64,000 nt of DNA, taken from Citrus sinensis. Taxonomy: Eukaryota > Streptophyta > Magnoliopsida > Sapindales > Rutaceae. Each line of letters begins with the position of its first letter. The stretch's first letter is position 1. The notes under the pieces were generated by a model. It was not told the DNA's origin and searched no databases. It worked only from the letters and a program-made list of their open reading frames with translations. A program made the position numbers and the translations under genes. Positions 30,831 to 46,930 of this stretch are shown piece after piece. The DNA lies in assembly GCF_022201045.2 (NCBI RefSeq), contig NC_068559.1, forward strand, positions 3,880,501-3,944,500, in the 5' to 3' direction.

Positions 30831-30849
30831 AAACACACCATTATTTTAT

Positions 30850-32150
30850 TGAACATTTGAAAGTAGGCGAAAAGTAGGGCGTGCGATAGGAGGCCACATG
30901 TGGTGAATGAATTAAATCATCCGATCCGAGAAGATGTGGGGTGTGGTGGCCTAGGCACTAGGCAGTGCCGTATGTATTGGACCATGTAATTTGCGAAATG
31001 AAAGATCACATCACGTGGTGTTTTAGTGGGGTTCTGCCGCCAAACAAGTCCACTAGATCTTGTTTTCTCACAATTGTTATTTCTCGCATTTCAATTCTTT
31101 TTATTCATTTATTTTTTGCTAAATCATGGTCATTTAGGTTGAATTACGGTTAGAAAATCAATTAAATTTGACTATTTAATAATATTTTAGACTATAAAAT
31201 ATGATAACCCTGAGAAACCATAATTGTAATATAATCATTAATCTCAATAAATTTTGAAATAATTTTTTATGTTCTTATCATACTAGAATTCACTTCCTCT
31301 CTTCTTTAATATTATAATATAACTAAAAATCTATGGGACTCTTAGTTTTGATTTGGGATAAGCAGAAACTTTTGAGATGGTCTCATAGTATTTTTTTAAT
31401 ATTTTATATTTTTCCTTTAATCGCAATTAGTAGTGATATTTTTATCACGTTTTTTCCCTAACTTAAGTATGTTTATCGTTTGCAAAAATGTTTTGCCTCC
31501 TTGGTGTCTTATCCAAACCTTTGAAAAAAAAAAAGAATTCATTTAATAACTTAGTAGTAAATTATCTCTCGTTTTATTAATATGGGTGAGATTTTAAATT
31601 TTTTTAATAATCAAGTATAGTAGGCGTTGATGTTCTATTAAATATTTAAATGTAGGCCTTAAAAAAACAAAATGGTGCTGATTTAGAGGTTTTTGGACTT
31701 AGAAATATAATTTTCACAATTAGCAATTATATCTTCTTTCGCTACAATAAGAGAAATCTCCTTCAACACTCACAAAATCAAAGGAGTTAAACCACCAACC
31801 GCCCCACTAAATGAACTTTCACAAGATGGACATAATAATTTGTGCTACAACTAACATGAGTAGACTTGTATTCATGATATTATTAATTACATGAGATTTA
31901 GTTTTGATCTTTACTCTTAAAAATTAATTTTTAATTATACTACCCACTACCTTCATCATCTAAGTCAAGCACTAAAATCCTAAATTATGTGAAATATAAT
32001 TCTATATACTTGCATCTAACTCAAGAAGAAAATGAAGTAAAACAATGAGATTAATTGACATTGGACTTATTTTTATAAATATAACAATGCTTTCATATCA
32101 TCTAAAAAATATTCCATCATTTATAACAAATCATTGACCCTCAAGTTGTA
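30850..32150. other. Intergenic DNA upstream of the second carboxypeptidase gene
   Basis: AT-rich, with no exon recognised. It contains the presumed promoter of the gene starting at 32283. Confidence 0.4.
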
Positions 32151-32154
32151 AAAC

Positions 32155-32160
32155 CACGTG
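32155..32160. promoter_or_regulatory. G-box CACGTG upstream of the SCPL25/26-like gene
   Basis: A palindromic CACGTG in the context CCACGTGGGC lies about 125 bp before the start codon at 32283. G-boxes bind bHLH and bZIP factors. Depending on the unknown transcription start it could be in the promoter or leader. Confidence 0.35.
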
Positions 32161-32213
32161 GGCAACAATTTACTTAATTAAAGTCAATGCTAACATGCTT
32201 TGCATCCAATTAA

Positions 32214-35870
<3,657 letters not shown>

Positions 35871-35899
35871 ATTTGTTACTTAATTAATTTATTGACCCA

Positions 35900-37400
35900 T
35901 TAATTTTGGGAGGTTATTAGGTTGATGATCTTCTGTACGTAATAACATAAGTAATTACTTTTGTTAATGAATCCCACAAAACAAAGGTGCTTTTAGGTCC
36001 TTTCCAAGGGGTAATTATATAAAAAAATTAAATTAATATATCCTTGACGTATTTATAAAGGTACTGAAACTCAGTGGAAACGTTCTATTGCATTAAGAAA
36101 ATTGTTGTATTTATAGTGGAGCCGTAAAGAGAATCAAACAGGGAATTAAACAAAGAATTTAAGAAGATAAGGATGAAAGAATCAAATATATTCTATTCTA
36201 TAAACTAATCGCCACCAAGGCACCAAAAGATATCCAAATTGCGGTTCTCATTTCTGAATTCTTGCTTCTGATCGTATGCTTTATAATTAAGCTAGCTAGC
36301 TAAAAAATGGGGTCCATCTATATACCAAGTAATTATTCGTTTATCAAAATTCTGAAATTACCAAATTGACTAACCAAATGTTCTTTTCTTGCCTTGGAAA
36401 TTGCATCCGAATTTATGCTTCTCCTATTCTCGACGCTTGTTTGGAAGTTTCCTGATAGTTTCATTGTTTTAGGGTTAAGGCAAGGCTATTCATTCTTGAC
36501 CCAAAACATGTTTTTATAATCAATTAGTGAGCAGTAGCTGGTATATGAATCTCTGTGTGCTCGATAAAAATTGAATACAAATTTTGCTGGTATAAAAACA
36601 CTTGATCTTCTTCTTGAAGAAGCATTTAACAAGCACTTCTCTAAAAAGCATTCATCAGGTGCTTTTACGGAAAGTCATTTGTTTTAAAGTGCTTTTGATT
36701 GTAATAGTCCTAAATTTATATATCCTTTATCCTTTGTCGATTAGCTAACTATAGACATTGGATAAATGCAGAAACGGCAACCGGTTAAACAGAGATAAGC
36801 ATCTTTTTACAAATTCTGAAATTAGCAATTAAATTAAATCCGATTAGAGGTGGTAATAGAGAATAATTAGTATAAAAATTATCGATGGTAGCATATATAG
36901 TGCGGATACCTAGACCTAGAACAGATTGAATATAGTTTCAAATAATTAGAAGAAAATTAACTGCATTAATACATCCAAGTACTATAACTCATATATAATA
37001 ATGTGGGAATAGAAGTGGCTTACCATTTAACTATTGGATATATAATTCTCAATTACACCTGTAATTGCTTTGTGTATTTATAATTTAATTAAAGCAAAAC
37101 ATGTTGCCGAGCAAATTCTCTAACAAATTAAGATTCTTAACGATTAAGAAGTGTAATTTAGTCATAATGCATGCATAACTATCAACTAAAGCTTTTGAAT
37201 GCACCAATAGAGGGAAAGCAAATAGGGCAAAGGGGGATAAACATTTTGAAATTTCTGAAGCTCTCAGGAACTAAAATAAAGAAAAAGTAATGTCACCCAT
37301 TAAAGTAGAAGAAAAGCTGAAGTAGAGACACTATAACACAAGAAAAGAAGCAACCAAAAAGCAAGATAAAGAGAGACAATAAAACAACTTATTCTAGTAT
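35900..37400. other. Intergenic DNA between the carboxypeptidase and tetraspanin genes
   Basis: Contains the 3' untranslated region of the upstream gene and the promoter of the tetraspanin. No further gene was recognised. Confidence 0.4.
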
Positions 37401-37413
37401 AAGAGCTATAGCA

Positions 37414-37415
<2 letters not shown>

Positions 37416-37491
<76 letters not shown>
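37416..37491. repeat. (AG)38 microsatellite before the tetraspanin start
   Basis: Thirty-eight perfect AG units end 25 bp before the ATG at 37517, so they probably lie in the 5' untranslated region or core promoter. GA tracts in plants are bound by BBR/BPC proteins. Whether this one acts in regulation is inference; its length also makes it likely to vary between individuals. Confidence 0.97.
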
Positions 37492-37495
<4 letters not shown>

Positions 37496-37516
37496 GACTT
37501 ACAGAAATTTTGAATC

Positions 37517-39025
37517 ATGTATCGGTTCAGCAACACAGTCATCGGATTCTTGAACCTCTTTACACTCTTGGCTTCGATTCCGATCATCGGCGCAGGCCTG
37601 TGGATGGCAAGGAGCAGCACAACTTGTGAAAGCTTCCTTCAAACTCCTCTTCTAGTGATAGGTTTTGTTGTGCTGATAGTTTCTCTTGCTGGCTTCATTG
37701 GTGCATGCTTTAACGTTGCATGGGCACTATGGGTGTACTTAGTAGTCATGTTGTTTCTTATTGCCACCTTGATGGCTTTAACCATTTTTGGGTTTGTGGT
37801 TACAAGCCAAGGTGGTGGAGTCCAGGTTCCTGGGAGGGTGTATAAAGAATATCACCTTCAAGATTATTCACCTTGGTTGAGAAACAGGGTTATGGATCCT
37901 AATTATTGGAGTACTATTAGAAGCTGCTTGTTGGGTTCAAAAACTTGTGCCAAACTTGCCCTTTGGACTCCTCTTGATTATCTTGAAAGAGATATGACTC
38001 CCATACAGGTATTAACATGAATTCAGATTTATTCAGATTATTTCAAAGGTCCATCTCGAAATTAAAAAATGTTTAATTCTGATGAATTTACATGAGGAAC
38101 TTGATAATTGTTTACTTTTTTTTTTTTTTAATTTTCCCTCCCTTTTGGCCAGTCTGGATGTTGTAAGCCACCAACATCATGCAATTACAATATGCCAACT
38201 ATGGCACAAGATCCGGATTGCTACCGGTGGAACAATGCACCGACATTGCTTTGCTATGAGTGTGATTCGTGTAAAGCTGGGGTGCTTGAAGATGTGAGAA
38301 GGGACTGGCACAAGCTCTCAGTGCTTAACATTGTGATGCTTGTGGTTTTGATTGGGATTTATTCAATTGGGTGTTGTGCTTTTCAAAATACAAGAAGGGC
38401 ACAAACGGATTACCCGTATGGCGAAAACCAGATGACCAAAGTCCGACCCAGATGGGACTATTATTGGTGAGTCAAATTCTATGAAATTCTCTCCTTGTTT
38501 TTGAAAGAAACCAGCCTCTCTCTCTCTCTCTCTCTTTTAATAGTAATTAATTAAGAAAAATAATTGCTTGATTGAATCATAATCACTTTACATATGGTAA
38601 AGATAGAAATTGGAATTGTATGATCCTTTCTCAATTCTCAGTGTTTTTGACAATAACCAGTCCACTAAACAGTAGTAATGATAGTAGAAAAATTCCCAAG
38701 CTGCTTGCTTGATCAAATTAACAAGTGCTTTTTCAAAAACAACTTTTTGGCACTTTTTTAAAATAAAATTTTCTGTAAAAATCCTGTGCAAAACTTATTC
38801 CATTTACCGAGTGAACAAATGTAGTATCTAGTGGACTAGTTCGAACAATCCCAACTTTAATCTAATTCTGACGATTGTATCAACTTTATTTATTTATAGA
38901 GAAACCCACATTTTTGGGGGGAGATAATTTAATAACTTCCACTTTTTTTGGCTGAGGCATGCTTCTGATTTTTACTTTATAACAGGTGGAGATGGTGGAA
39001 AGACATGAGAGAACGGCTTTGGTGA
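37517..39025 (+). CDS. TET6: Tetraspanin, TET5/TET6 type
   Basis: Exons: 37517-38008, 38153-38466, 38986-39025 (846 nt, 281 aa), GT-AG introns. Four membrane segments are seen: near residues 10-28, 45-65, 72-97 and 225-246. The large outer loop between TM3 and TM4 holds the plant tetraspanin GCCKPP motif at about 166-171 and further cysteines (YECDSCKAG). The start MYRFSNTVIGFLNL and the aromatic tail RPRWDYYW joined to WRWW match Arabidopsis TET5/TET6 and not the TET8/9 group. Tetraspanins organise plasma-membrane microdomains and vesicles; TET5/6 limit organ growth in Arabidopsis, so that role is by homology. The last exon codes only about 13 residues. An AG microsatellite sits just upstream. 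The choice between TET5 and TET6 is open. Confidence 0.92.
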
Positions 39026-39707
39026 AGTAAAAGAACCGAGAAAAATTTTATGACTTGATGTGCTCCAAAGATGGGACAGTGCAGTTGGTTTATAGCTATG
39101 GCCTCTGGGCATTGCAAGTTTCGAGGCCCTTCTTTTTATTATTATTATTATTTTCTTTTTTACAGTCCTCTTCTTCATGCTTTGCTTTAATTTTCTGTGT
39201 ACAAATTAATTAAAGATGGATTCTACTTTCTTTCCAGAGATCATAACAGTACTAATTTAGTGTCTTTTTATTTTTTCCGTTTTTGCTTTACACTTGCTTT
39301 TCTCAAGTAAAGGAGATTTTTCAATCTCATATAAAGGCGTATAAGTTTATCAACTGGGTTACATCACATGTGCTTCGTGCTGGGCTTTATTGCAATTTCC
39401 TTTTGCTAATTCAACAAGGGGAAAGTTGATCTGTTCATAGAAGTGTAGTGTCTATTTATAATCCTGAGGCTAAAGTATTTATAAAAATTATCTTAATAAG
39501 GGTATTTTAGGGTTTTTATCCGGGGTTAAATAGCCATAATTCTTAGAGTTGTTTAACTCCGAGACTACTGAAGCTTAGCCCTCGAGTTGAAAGTAAACCA
39601 TTATAAATTTGTATGTTTATTTTTCTCTCTATGCAGTTACTAATGATCTTTCCCCGGAGGAAAAAAAGAAGTTACTAATAGAGTTGTCTTTATGAGTTAC
39701 TAATAGA

Positions 39708-41183
39708 TAGGAGTGCGCATAGGTTGGTTTGGTTTGGGTTTTAAATCAATCCAAACCAAATCATTAAAATTTAGGTCTAATTTAAACCAATCCAAATATT
39801 TTTACCCAACCAAAATAAATTTATTTGGGTTTGGTTTGGGTTTGATTTGAACTTTATAATCAAAATATTTTTTATTTTGATAAATTTAATTGTATAAAAA
39901 TTATTGATTATTATTAATTATTAAATTAATATTAAAATATAAAAAATATATAATTGATAAAAAATTATAAATAATAGATTTTAGAATAACTTCATCCTTA
40001 AATATTAACCATATTACAATATAAATTCTGACAATGTTTATACAAATTAAAACGAGAAAAGACATCTCAAGTATCAAAGCAATCCCAAAATTAAATTAAA
40101 TTAAATTATTCAATTTTATAAATTTAAATCTTCAAGAAATAAATCTAAAATTTATTGTAATTAGAAAAAGCTCAAAATTTTAATTGCAATAAGAAAAATT
40201 AGACATTAAATCCAGTTAGATTTAAATTTAATTAAAAAATAACAATAGAATCATATTTTATTTAATAAAATGTTATAATCAATTACATTTTTAATTTTAG
40301 TAAGTTACAATACAAATGGGACTATAAAATTATATTACAGGATTTCATAAAAATATTGTTCAAATAATTTATTAAAATATTAATTTAGCCTTTTAACTCA
40401 AGTTGAGACTGTAAAAAATTATTATATAATAGTGATTATTAATTTATAAATTATTAGTTTTGAAACAATAATAATGACCACCCAACAATAATAAAGACTT
40501 AAACTCTAAATTTTGGTCTATCTAAAATTTTCCATGTCAAAAGGAAATCCCTTTTTCTTTAAAAGTGGTTAAATTATTTTATATATCACTAGATACGTGG
40601 CAAACACTGCATAAAAACTCATCTAAATCTTTTTTTATTTTAAGCAGATTAGAAAAAAAATCTTTTTAATTTTAAGATAATGAGATGTTGGAAGTATAAA
40701 CTCACAAACAAAATGAATAAATAAACAAATAACAAAGAGTGGAGTGCACATTAAAAAAAAAATTAGCTATTAAGGGGGAAATATTTTACTTCAAAAAGAA
40801 AATTGAATTTCAAAAGAAAAATAAGTCAAACACGATGCCAAGCATAATTAAATATATAAAGAAGTTAGCTTAAAATCTAATGGCTTAATAGTTAATACCT
40901 CGTTGTCGATTTGCTCATTTGAATGTGAGATTTTGGAATTGAAAATAATGGAATTAGTTGATTTCCATTTAGTTTGTTTAATTTATTTTTTACTAACATG
41001 TCACCTTGAATTTATCCATGACCCATGGGTAAACAATACTCAAACCATTATGAAATAATTTTTTTAAATAAAAACCCAAATTTAATCCATTTCATAATTT
41101 ATCCAACCCAAACCATTTTATTTAGTTTTAATTTGGTTAAACCCATGGGTTGTGGGCGAGGCATGGGTTTGTGCCCACCCCTA
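39708..41183. mobile_element. hAT-type non-autonomous element, 1476 bp, perfect target duplication
   Basis: It begins TAGGAGTGCGCATAGG and ends TGTGCCCACCCCTA, whose reverse complement is TAGGGGTGGGCACA, giving hAT-like inverted ends. CTAATAGA flanks both sides exactly (39700-39707 and 41184-41191), the 8-bp duplication expected for hAT. Both ends carry repeats of TTGGTTTGGGTT-like or AACCCAAACC-like subterminal motifs. The inside is AT-rich without a transposase, so it needs an enzyme from elsewhere. The perfect duplication suggests a fairly recent insertion. Confidence 0.92.
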
Positions 41184-41249
41184 CTAATAGAGCTAATTGC
41201 ACAATTCTCAAAGAGTATACAAACCTTAAACTTAATTCTCATCTTAAAA

Positions 41250-44200
41250 TGAAACAATATTCATCAATTAAATGATGAATTGAGTAACAAGTACTTTAAA
41301 AGCTACAAAATTAATCCTCTAACAAATAAGTGCCACATCAATTAACACATAAGACGAAGATATTACGATATTGTTGTTATCATAGATAACAAGTGATGGT
41401 TTTATTAAGCTTTTTTCTTTTTTCAAATGTCATGTGGATTTCTGATTTTTAAAAAATATATATATTGGAAAATAAGGTCAGAAGTCAGAATTGGGTAGGG
41501 CCAAAATAAGGAAGCAACAACTTGGTGCGTGAATATGGTGGACCTAAACCAAGGTTTGGCACCAAAGGCCCGCCTCGTGGCCTTATGAATTAGACCACAA
41601 ATTTGGAGCGCTTAAAAGTCTTCAAGTCTTCCCTTTAAAAGTGAACATTGGGAAAAAAAAATTCAGACTTTTGTGTTTTAATGGTTTTCATTCAGTAGAG
41701 GTTCAAATTAATGGGGATATATTTTCAATTATTTGACTTTTTTCATTTAAAAGCAAAATGAAAAAAGAAGAAGAAGAAGAAGAAGAATGGCCCTTAGTTG
41801 ACACCTTAGCATTTCGGTATGAGATTTTGATTTCTTAATATATAGGTAACAAGTCAGTTAAGTTTGTTGGTCATGAAAACTAATAAACTTAAGGGTATAA
41901 CTTATATTTAAGAATGACCAACTTATTCGAATTATTAAACACATATCTTAATTATATTCATTTCTTTATGCTAACGTACTTCCTTTTTAATAATTTTTTT
42001 ATTTAATTTAAGTAACTCAATCACCTTCTCACGAGTGTGAGCAGATTAAACATCAGGCAAAAGATTTTATCAACTCAATTAATTAGTATTCACATATGTT
42101 CACATGTGAACATGTATGATAATATTCACGCACAAAAAAGAAAAAAAAAATTCTAAGTCGTCTCCTCTTTCTGGGCAACATTTTCTCCTTAAAAATAAAT
42201 TTCCACAAAACAAATTAATGTAGGCTTAATTTTCAATAGAACAAAATAATGGGAACTGTGGACAGAATCCATTAGCAGAATATTAGCCATTAGCCCATTA
42301 TAGAAATTCTAAAGTTCCGCAGACTAAGCTATACCTACTTCTAATGCCTCTTCTTCGTTTGTTATTTGTTTCTTGAAAATTGATTGTAGCTCCTCAAATC
42401 TTTAAAAGATAATTATGAGCTCTGTTGACAAAAAAAGATAAAAGCTAATTATTTATTTATTGGTGGGGATCAAATCAATCATGTTAAACTTCAAAATAAT
42501 AATAAGAAAATTAGTATCCAACAATGTTGGGTTGAAGACCAATTACGTTTTTTTTTTTTGAAAACAAAAAGTCAAAAGAGGAGTTTGTAACCTGCATTAT
42601 CAAAGTCAACTGGGCAGACTCTTTTATTTTTGGCCACCAAGATTATTCAAAAAAGTGGTGAGGGGCACCACTACGCGTTCTAGATAATTATTTTTATTTA
42701 AAATGTTTATTAATTTCAAAAAATTTAAGTTTTATTAGCCTCGTACAAAACCTTAATTTTTTACTATTTTTTTTATTTGATCATTAGCCAACTTATAAAA
42801 TATTAATTTTGACACTTAATTAATAAGAAATGAATTACCTTCAATATTTTTGTTTTTGTTTCACTTTTTAATGGGTAAAAAATAATTTATAATGGGTTAA
42901 AAAATTAGTAGATTAATATTTGAGATTGAAAAGATAGTTTTGTACTTTAAAACTTATGATATAGTATAATTTTGGATAAAGTTGAGTGCAAAATTATTTT
43001 TATCTCCTTTGATATCATCGTGGTGTCTGTCATTTGAACAATGATGTTAATAGAAATGTATCAAAAAATATATTAGTAAAGTGTAACGCACTTCAATATT
43101 TCTTGCACCTATTTATTATTTCACAATTCTCAAAATAGTCAAATAGTAAATACCTCTATTTCTTTTGAATTATTTTATTTTAATAGTTTAATAAGCTATT
43201 TTTCAATGTATTCAATAATTTTTTTTTTTTTTACGTTGTGAATTTAGTGACCTCTCATAAATTTGATAATTTCTTATAAATGTTAAGGAAAATGATACAT
43301 TCACCTTCAAAATTTGGGAAAAATGGTCATCAAGACCCTCAAGTTAGTACCCCTTGAATTTAGTAATTCAGGAAATAGACTTTGAAATTTTTTAGTTAAC
43401 AAAAATTTAATAATAATAATAATAATAGAAAATTATTTTTAACATTTAAAATAATATTAAATATTATATTGTTTTAAAAATATATTTGTATTTATTATAG
43501 AGATTTGAAACAAATCTTTGGGTTAAATAGATTTTACAATTAACAAAATATCTCCCTATTCATAATATAAAAATTATTTATTTATAATATTCAAAATAAC
43601 TTTGATTTAAATTTATTTATTTAATATTATGTTTCTGTTTATTGTTAAAATAACTTTAATATAAAAGATATTATTGTTAAAAAGATATTTTCGTATCCCT
43701 TATTAAACAGTCACTTATGATTTTTTTTTTTTTTTTTAAATATCATAGATGTAGGTGCCCTTTTTTCCCAAACTTTCAAAACAACGCATCATCTACTTGC
43801 CCTCTCCTCGCAACGCATCGAAATTGACACACGGCAAGTAGAAAGCTTTGCACAAACAAATCGGTGGATACGAGCAAGTAGGAAGCTGGTGGCTATAATT
43901 AATTAATTAATTAATTACGACACACGGCAGCCTGCCTCCAATGCAAGGGCATGAATCGACTTCACACAATTAATTAGTCCCATGCACATTGCCAAAACCC
44001 CCCCTTTTCCCTTTTAAGCCGTATTTATTATTGAATGAATAAATACAATGATTGTAAATTGATGGTCCATACAATTTGTCTTTTATTTTATTTTTATCAT
44101 AAATCAGCACAAATTGATTAGCGAATTTCATGTTCAAATTTTTTAACCCACATTCTAATGTTGTTCACACATTTCATTGGGATGTAATTTTGCACTAATT

Positions 44201-44700
44201 TATCAAATTATTTTAATTTTTAATTAACGCGCTTAACTACAGAGTTCAATTAGTTATCTACTTTTATTAAAATAATTGGTAGTGAAAAAATAGACATTAA
44301 ACTATTTAATTTTATTCCATTTATATATATATATATATTTTTGGAAAGTGTCATCGATCCTTCTCATGTAAGCGCTATAAATCCTTCTTATAATTATAAA
44401 TGATTGATCACTTAAGGTTCTTGATAAATTTTCAATATTCTATTTCATTTTTGGTGTTAAAACCATAGCAAATAGAAACAATACATTGTTAAAAATTAAA
44501 TGCGGCTTTTCAATAAATAAGTTAATCAGTTTTGATTTATCGAGATTTTAGATAAGCATATTTTAAGTGGAAAAAAAAAAACACTAGGAATGAAATGAGT
44601 AATTAAAAATTTATTAAGGACATCAGTGATAAAAATAATATCTAAGAGAGACCAAAATATAATTTTTTTTCGTGATGAATTAATGGTAAAAGCGATTCCG
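41250..44700. other. Gene-free AT-rich DNA
   Basis: No exon, RNA gene or clear transposon end. An AAG run at 41769-41787 and several poly-T tracts are the only simple features. Confidence 0.4.
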
Positions 44701-44765
44701 TACTGCTCTACATGTTGTACATTTCTCAATTAAATGTTGCAATGCAACTTGATCGACTTGACCAT

Positions 44766-44922
44766 AAAATCCAGCTTCACCAATTTGATGTCGATTTGAG
44801 TCGTTATTGTTTTTGTGAAGAGATTTTAATTTATTGTTCGCGAGTAGTCAAACAAGTTAGAGAGAGTTCGACATTTAAGTCCTCAGTATATTTTTTAATT
44901 TTACTATTTAGGTCCTCAATCA
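44766..44922. repeat. Direct repeat copy 1 (about 155 bp)
   Basis: Starts AAAATCCAGCTTCACC and ends in TTTACTATTTAGG. It matches 45281-45437 with scattered changes, 515 bp downstream. There is no coding capacity. Confidence 0.85.
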
Positions 44923-45280
44923 TTTTCGGTTTAAATTTGATTTGTACAATCAAATAAATTAACATTCATTGCTCCACCCTAATACTTTAAAAAGTCATTA
45001 CTCCATCCTCATTCGTTAGATTTTCTGTTAAATATAAACCCGTTCACCTCTTTGACCATATAAAAATGTAAGGATTATTAATGTTTAAGTATTACAATAA
45101 TCGTAACATATCAAATAACTACAAAAGATATCGGTACTATCATTTTGTTCCTGAGAGTTTTTGTATAATCTTTTATTTTATTGCATTTTCATTCACATTG
45201 TTAGTTGACCATTAATTGAATAGTAAAATATCAACAATACCTTACTTAAAAAAAATTCAAGAAAATAAAAAGTTAAAAAA

Positions 45281-45437
45281 AAAATCCAGCTTCACCATTT
45301 TCATGTCGATTTGAGTCTTTACTGTTTTTGTGAAAAGATTTTAATTTATTGTTGGTGAGTAGTCACAAATAATTAGAGAGAGTTTGAAGTTTAAGTCCTC
45401 AGTATCTTTTTTATTTTTACTATTTAGGCTCTTCTAT
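45281..45437. repeat. Direct repeat copy 2 (about 155 bp)
   Basis: Second copy of the 44766-44922 segment in the same orientation. The pair looks like a segmental duplication with unit about 515 bp, or the two remnants of an inserted element. Confidence 0.85.
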
Positions 45438-45796
45438 TTGTGTAAATAATTTTACTATTAAATCTCTACAAAATATTTCATTTTACCACATTTTCATTAA
45501 TACAGTTAATTGACTAGTAAAATACCAATAATGTTAGCATGACATGTAATGTGTTGGATTAACATTGTTAACAAACTGTTGTAAAATAAAAATATTGCAA
45601 AGATTCAATAGAACGAGTAATTTTTGTAGCAATTTGATATTTTACAATTTCAATGGTAGTTCAACGATAATAATCTAAAATATAAGGATACATTTAATTT
45701 ATATAATTAAATGATTGAAATATCAACTTTAATATGAAATTATTAAAATATTACCAACATAACTTCAGTTTTCAAAATAAGAGCCCCCTACATTAC

Positions 45797-45881
45797 GTTA
45801 ATCGTAACGTACGCCACACACAACAATAATAACAGGTCCCACCCACTATTATTTCTGTGTGTGGCGTACGTTACGATTAAC
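45797..45881. repeat. Perfect 26-bp inverted repeat (hairpin)
   Basis: The left arm 45797-45822 (GTTAATCGTAACGTACGCC...) is the exact reverse complement of 45856-45881, with a 33-bp loop. The loop itself has AATAATA facing TATTATT, so pairing could extend further. It could be a foldback MITE, a cruciform, or a source of small RNA. No target duplication was identified with certainty. Confidence 0.92.
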
Positions 45882-45889
45882 ACTGGCTT

Positions 45890-46922
45890 CAAAATATATT
45901 CTTTATCTTTTCTTTTGTTTTCTTTCTTTCCTCTCTCTCATATTAATTCCTCACCTTCCATCAAATTTTCACTTACCAAACTTTGGATTTTTGATATCTG
46001 ATTTTTTGTCGTTTATCTAATTTTCTAGTTGTTGTCATCTGTTCAATCCTTAAAGGTGGTGGTCTATTTTATGTGTGTTGAAACAAAACTTGGATTTATT
46101 TATTTTTTCTTGAGAGAAGTTGGATTGAACTTTATGTAACCATGCATATTTCTCTAGAGATAAAGCAAATATTTCATATTTCAAGGAGTTAACTTCAAGT
46201 TGGCGTACCATGACACCGACCAAAATTCAATGGTTTTAAGGTCATCTTATTTAGTTGATCATGTGCATTCGAATTCTAGAACATAGTTAGAGAATTAAAA
46301 AATTAATTTAGATCGTTAGAGAATTAAAAAGTTAATTTAGACTTTAAGTAATATTAAAGATATTAATATCTGAGTCTCAACTTATATAACATTCAATTAT
46401 TAGAAGACATAATATTGATTTTATCAATTATAAAATTTATTATTCAATAAATGAATGATACATAATAATTATCAATTTGAGCTCAAATTAAGACTAAATT
46501 ATTGAGATTCCTAAAGTTTTTGTTAGATTTTATCCGACCCTTATTTCCTTTTTTTTTTAAAAAAGAAAAGAAATAATAAACATCCACGAAAATTCCATTC
46601 TTGATTCTCATGCATGCAACTACAAGACTTTGGAATTGCCTTCATTCTACCTAATCCTAGACCAAAAATTAATATAAGAACCACAAAAACGTTATAAACC
46701 TCTGGATGACACTTCTTTCCGTTTGATAAGCTTCCCCAAATGAAAAGCCTCCAGGCATCATCATAATTATGTTCTTGTTACATCAATTTTAATTAAACTC
46801 TAATTTAGAGCAATCAATATTGTCTTTTTATATGTTTAATTAAAAATTATTGATTAGCTCCGACACCCCGTATATGAATTGAGTAACGTTAAAATTTTGG
46901 ATTAATTAAATAATATTATGTG
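45890..46922. other. Gene-free DNA
   Basis: AT-rich, with a short CT-rich patch near 45900-45960. No gene was recognised. Confidence 0.4.
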
Positions 46923-46930
46923 GTAATATT

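Larger units (their letters stand above)
24581..30840 (+). mobile_element. PIF/Harbinger-type DNA transposon, decayed, 6.26 kb
   Basis: The left end TAGTGTGTTTAATTG and the reverse complement of the right end, TGGTGTGTTTAGCGA, share a Harbinger/Tourist-like terminal inverted repeat. TTA flanks both ends (24578-24580 and 30841-30843), as expected for the 3-bp duplication of this superfamily. Inside, in the same orientation, are remnants of the two usual genes: a Myb-like protein (26520-28490) and a DDE transposase (28797-30070). Both are broken by stops and shifts, so the element should be non-autonomous now. It lies between the two carboxypeptidase genes. The gene remnants are certain; the exact ends rest on short inverted repeats plus the TTA pair and are moderately certain. 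Confidence 0.65.

Noticed and set aside
37300..37620. Minus-strand open frame with a Ser-Leu repeat
   Set aside because: It is the antisense reading of the AG microsatellite and of tetraspanin exon 1.
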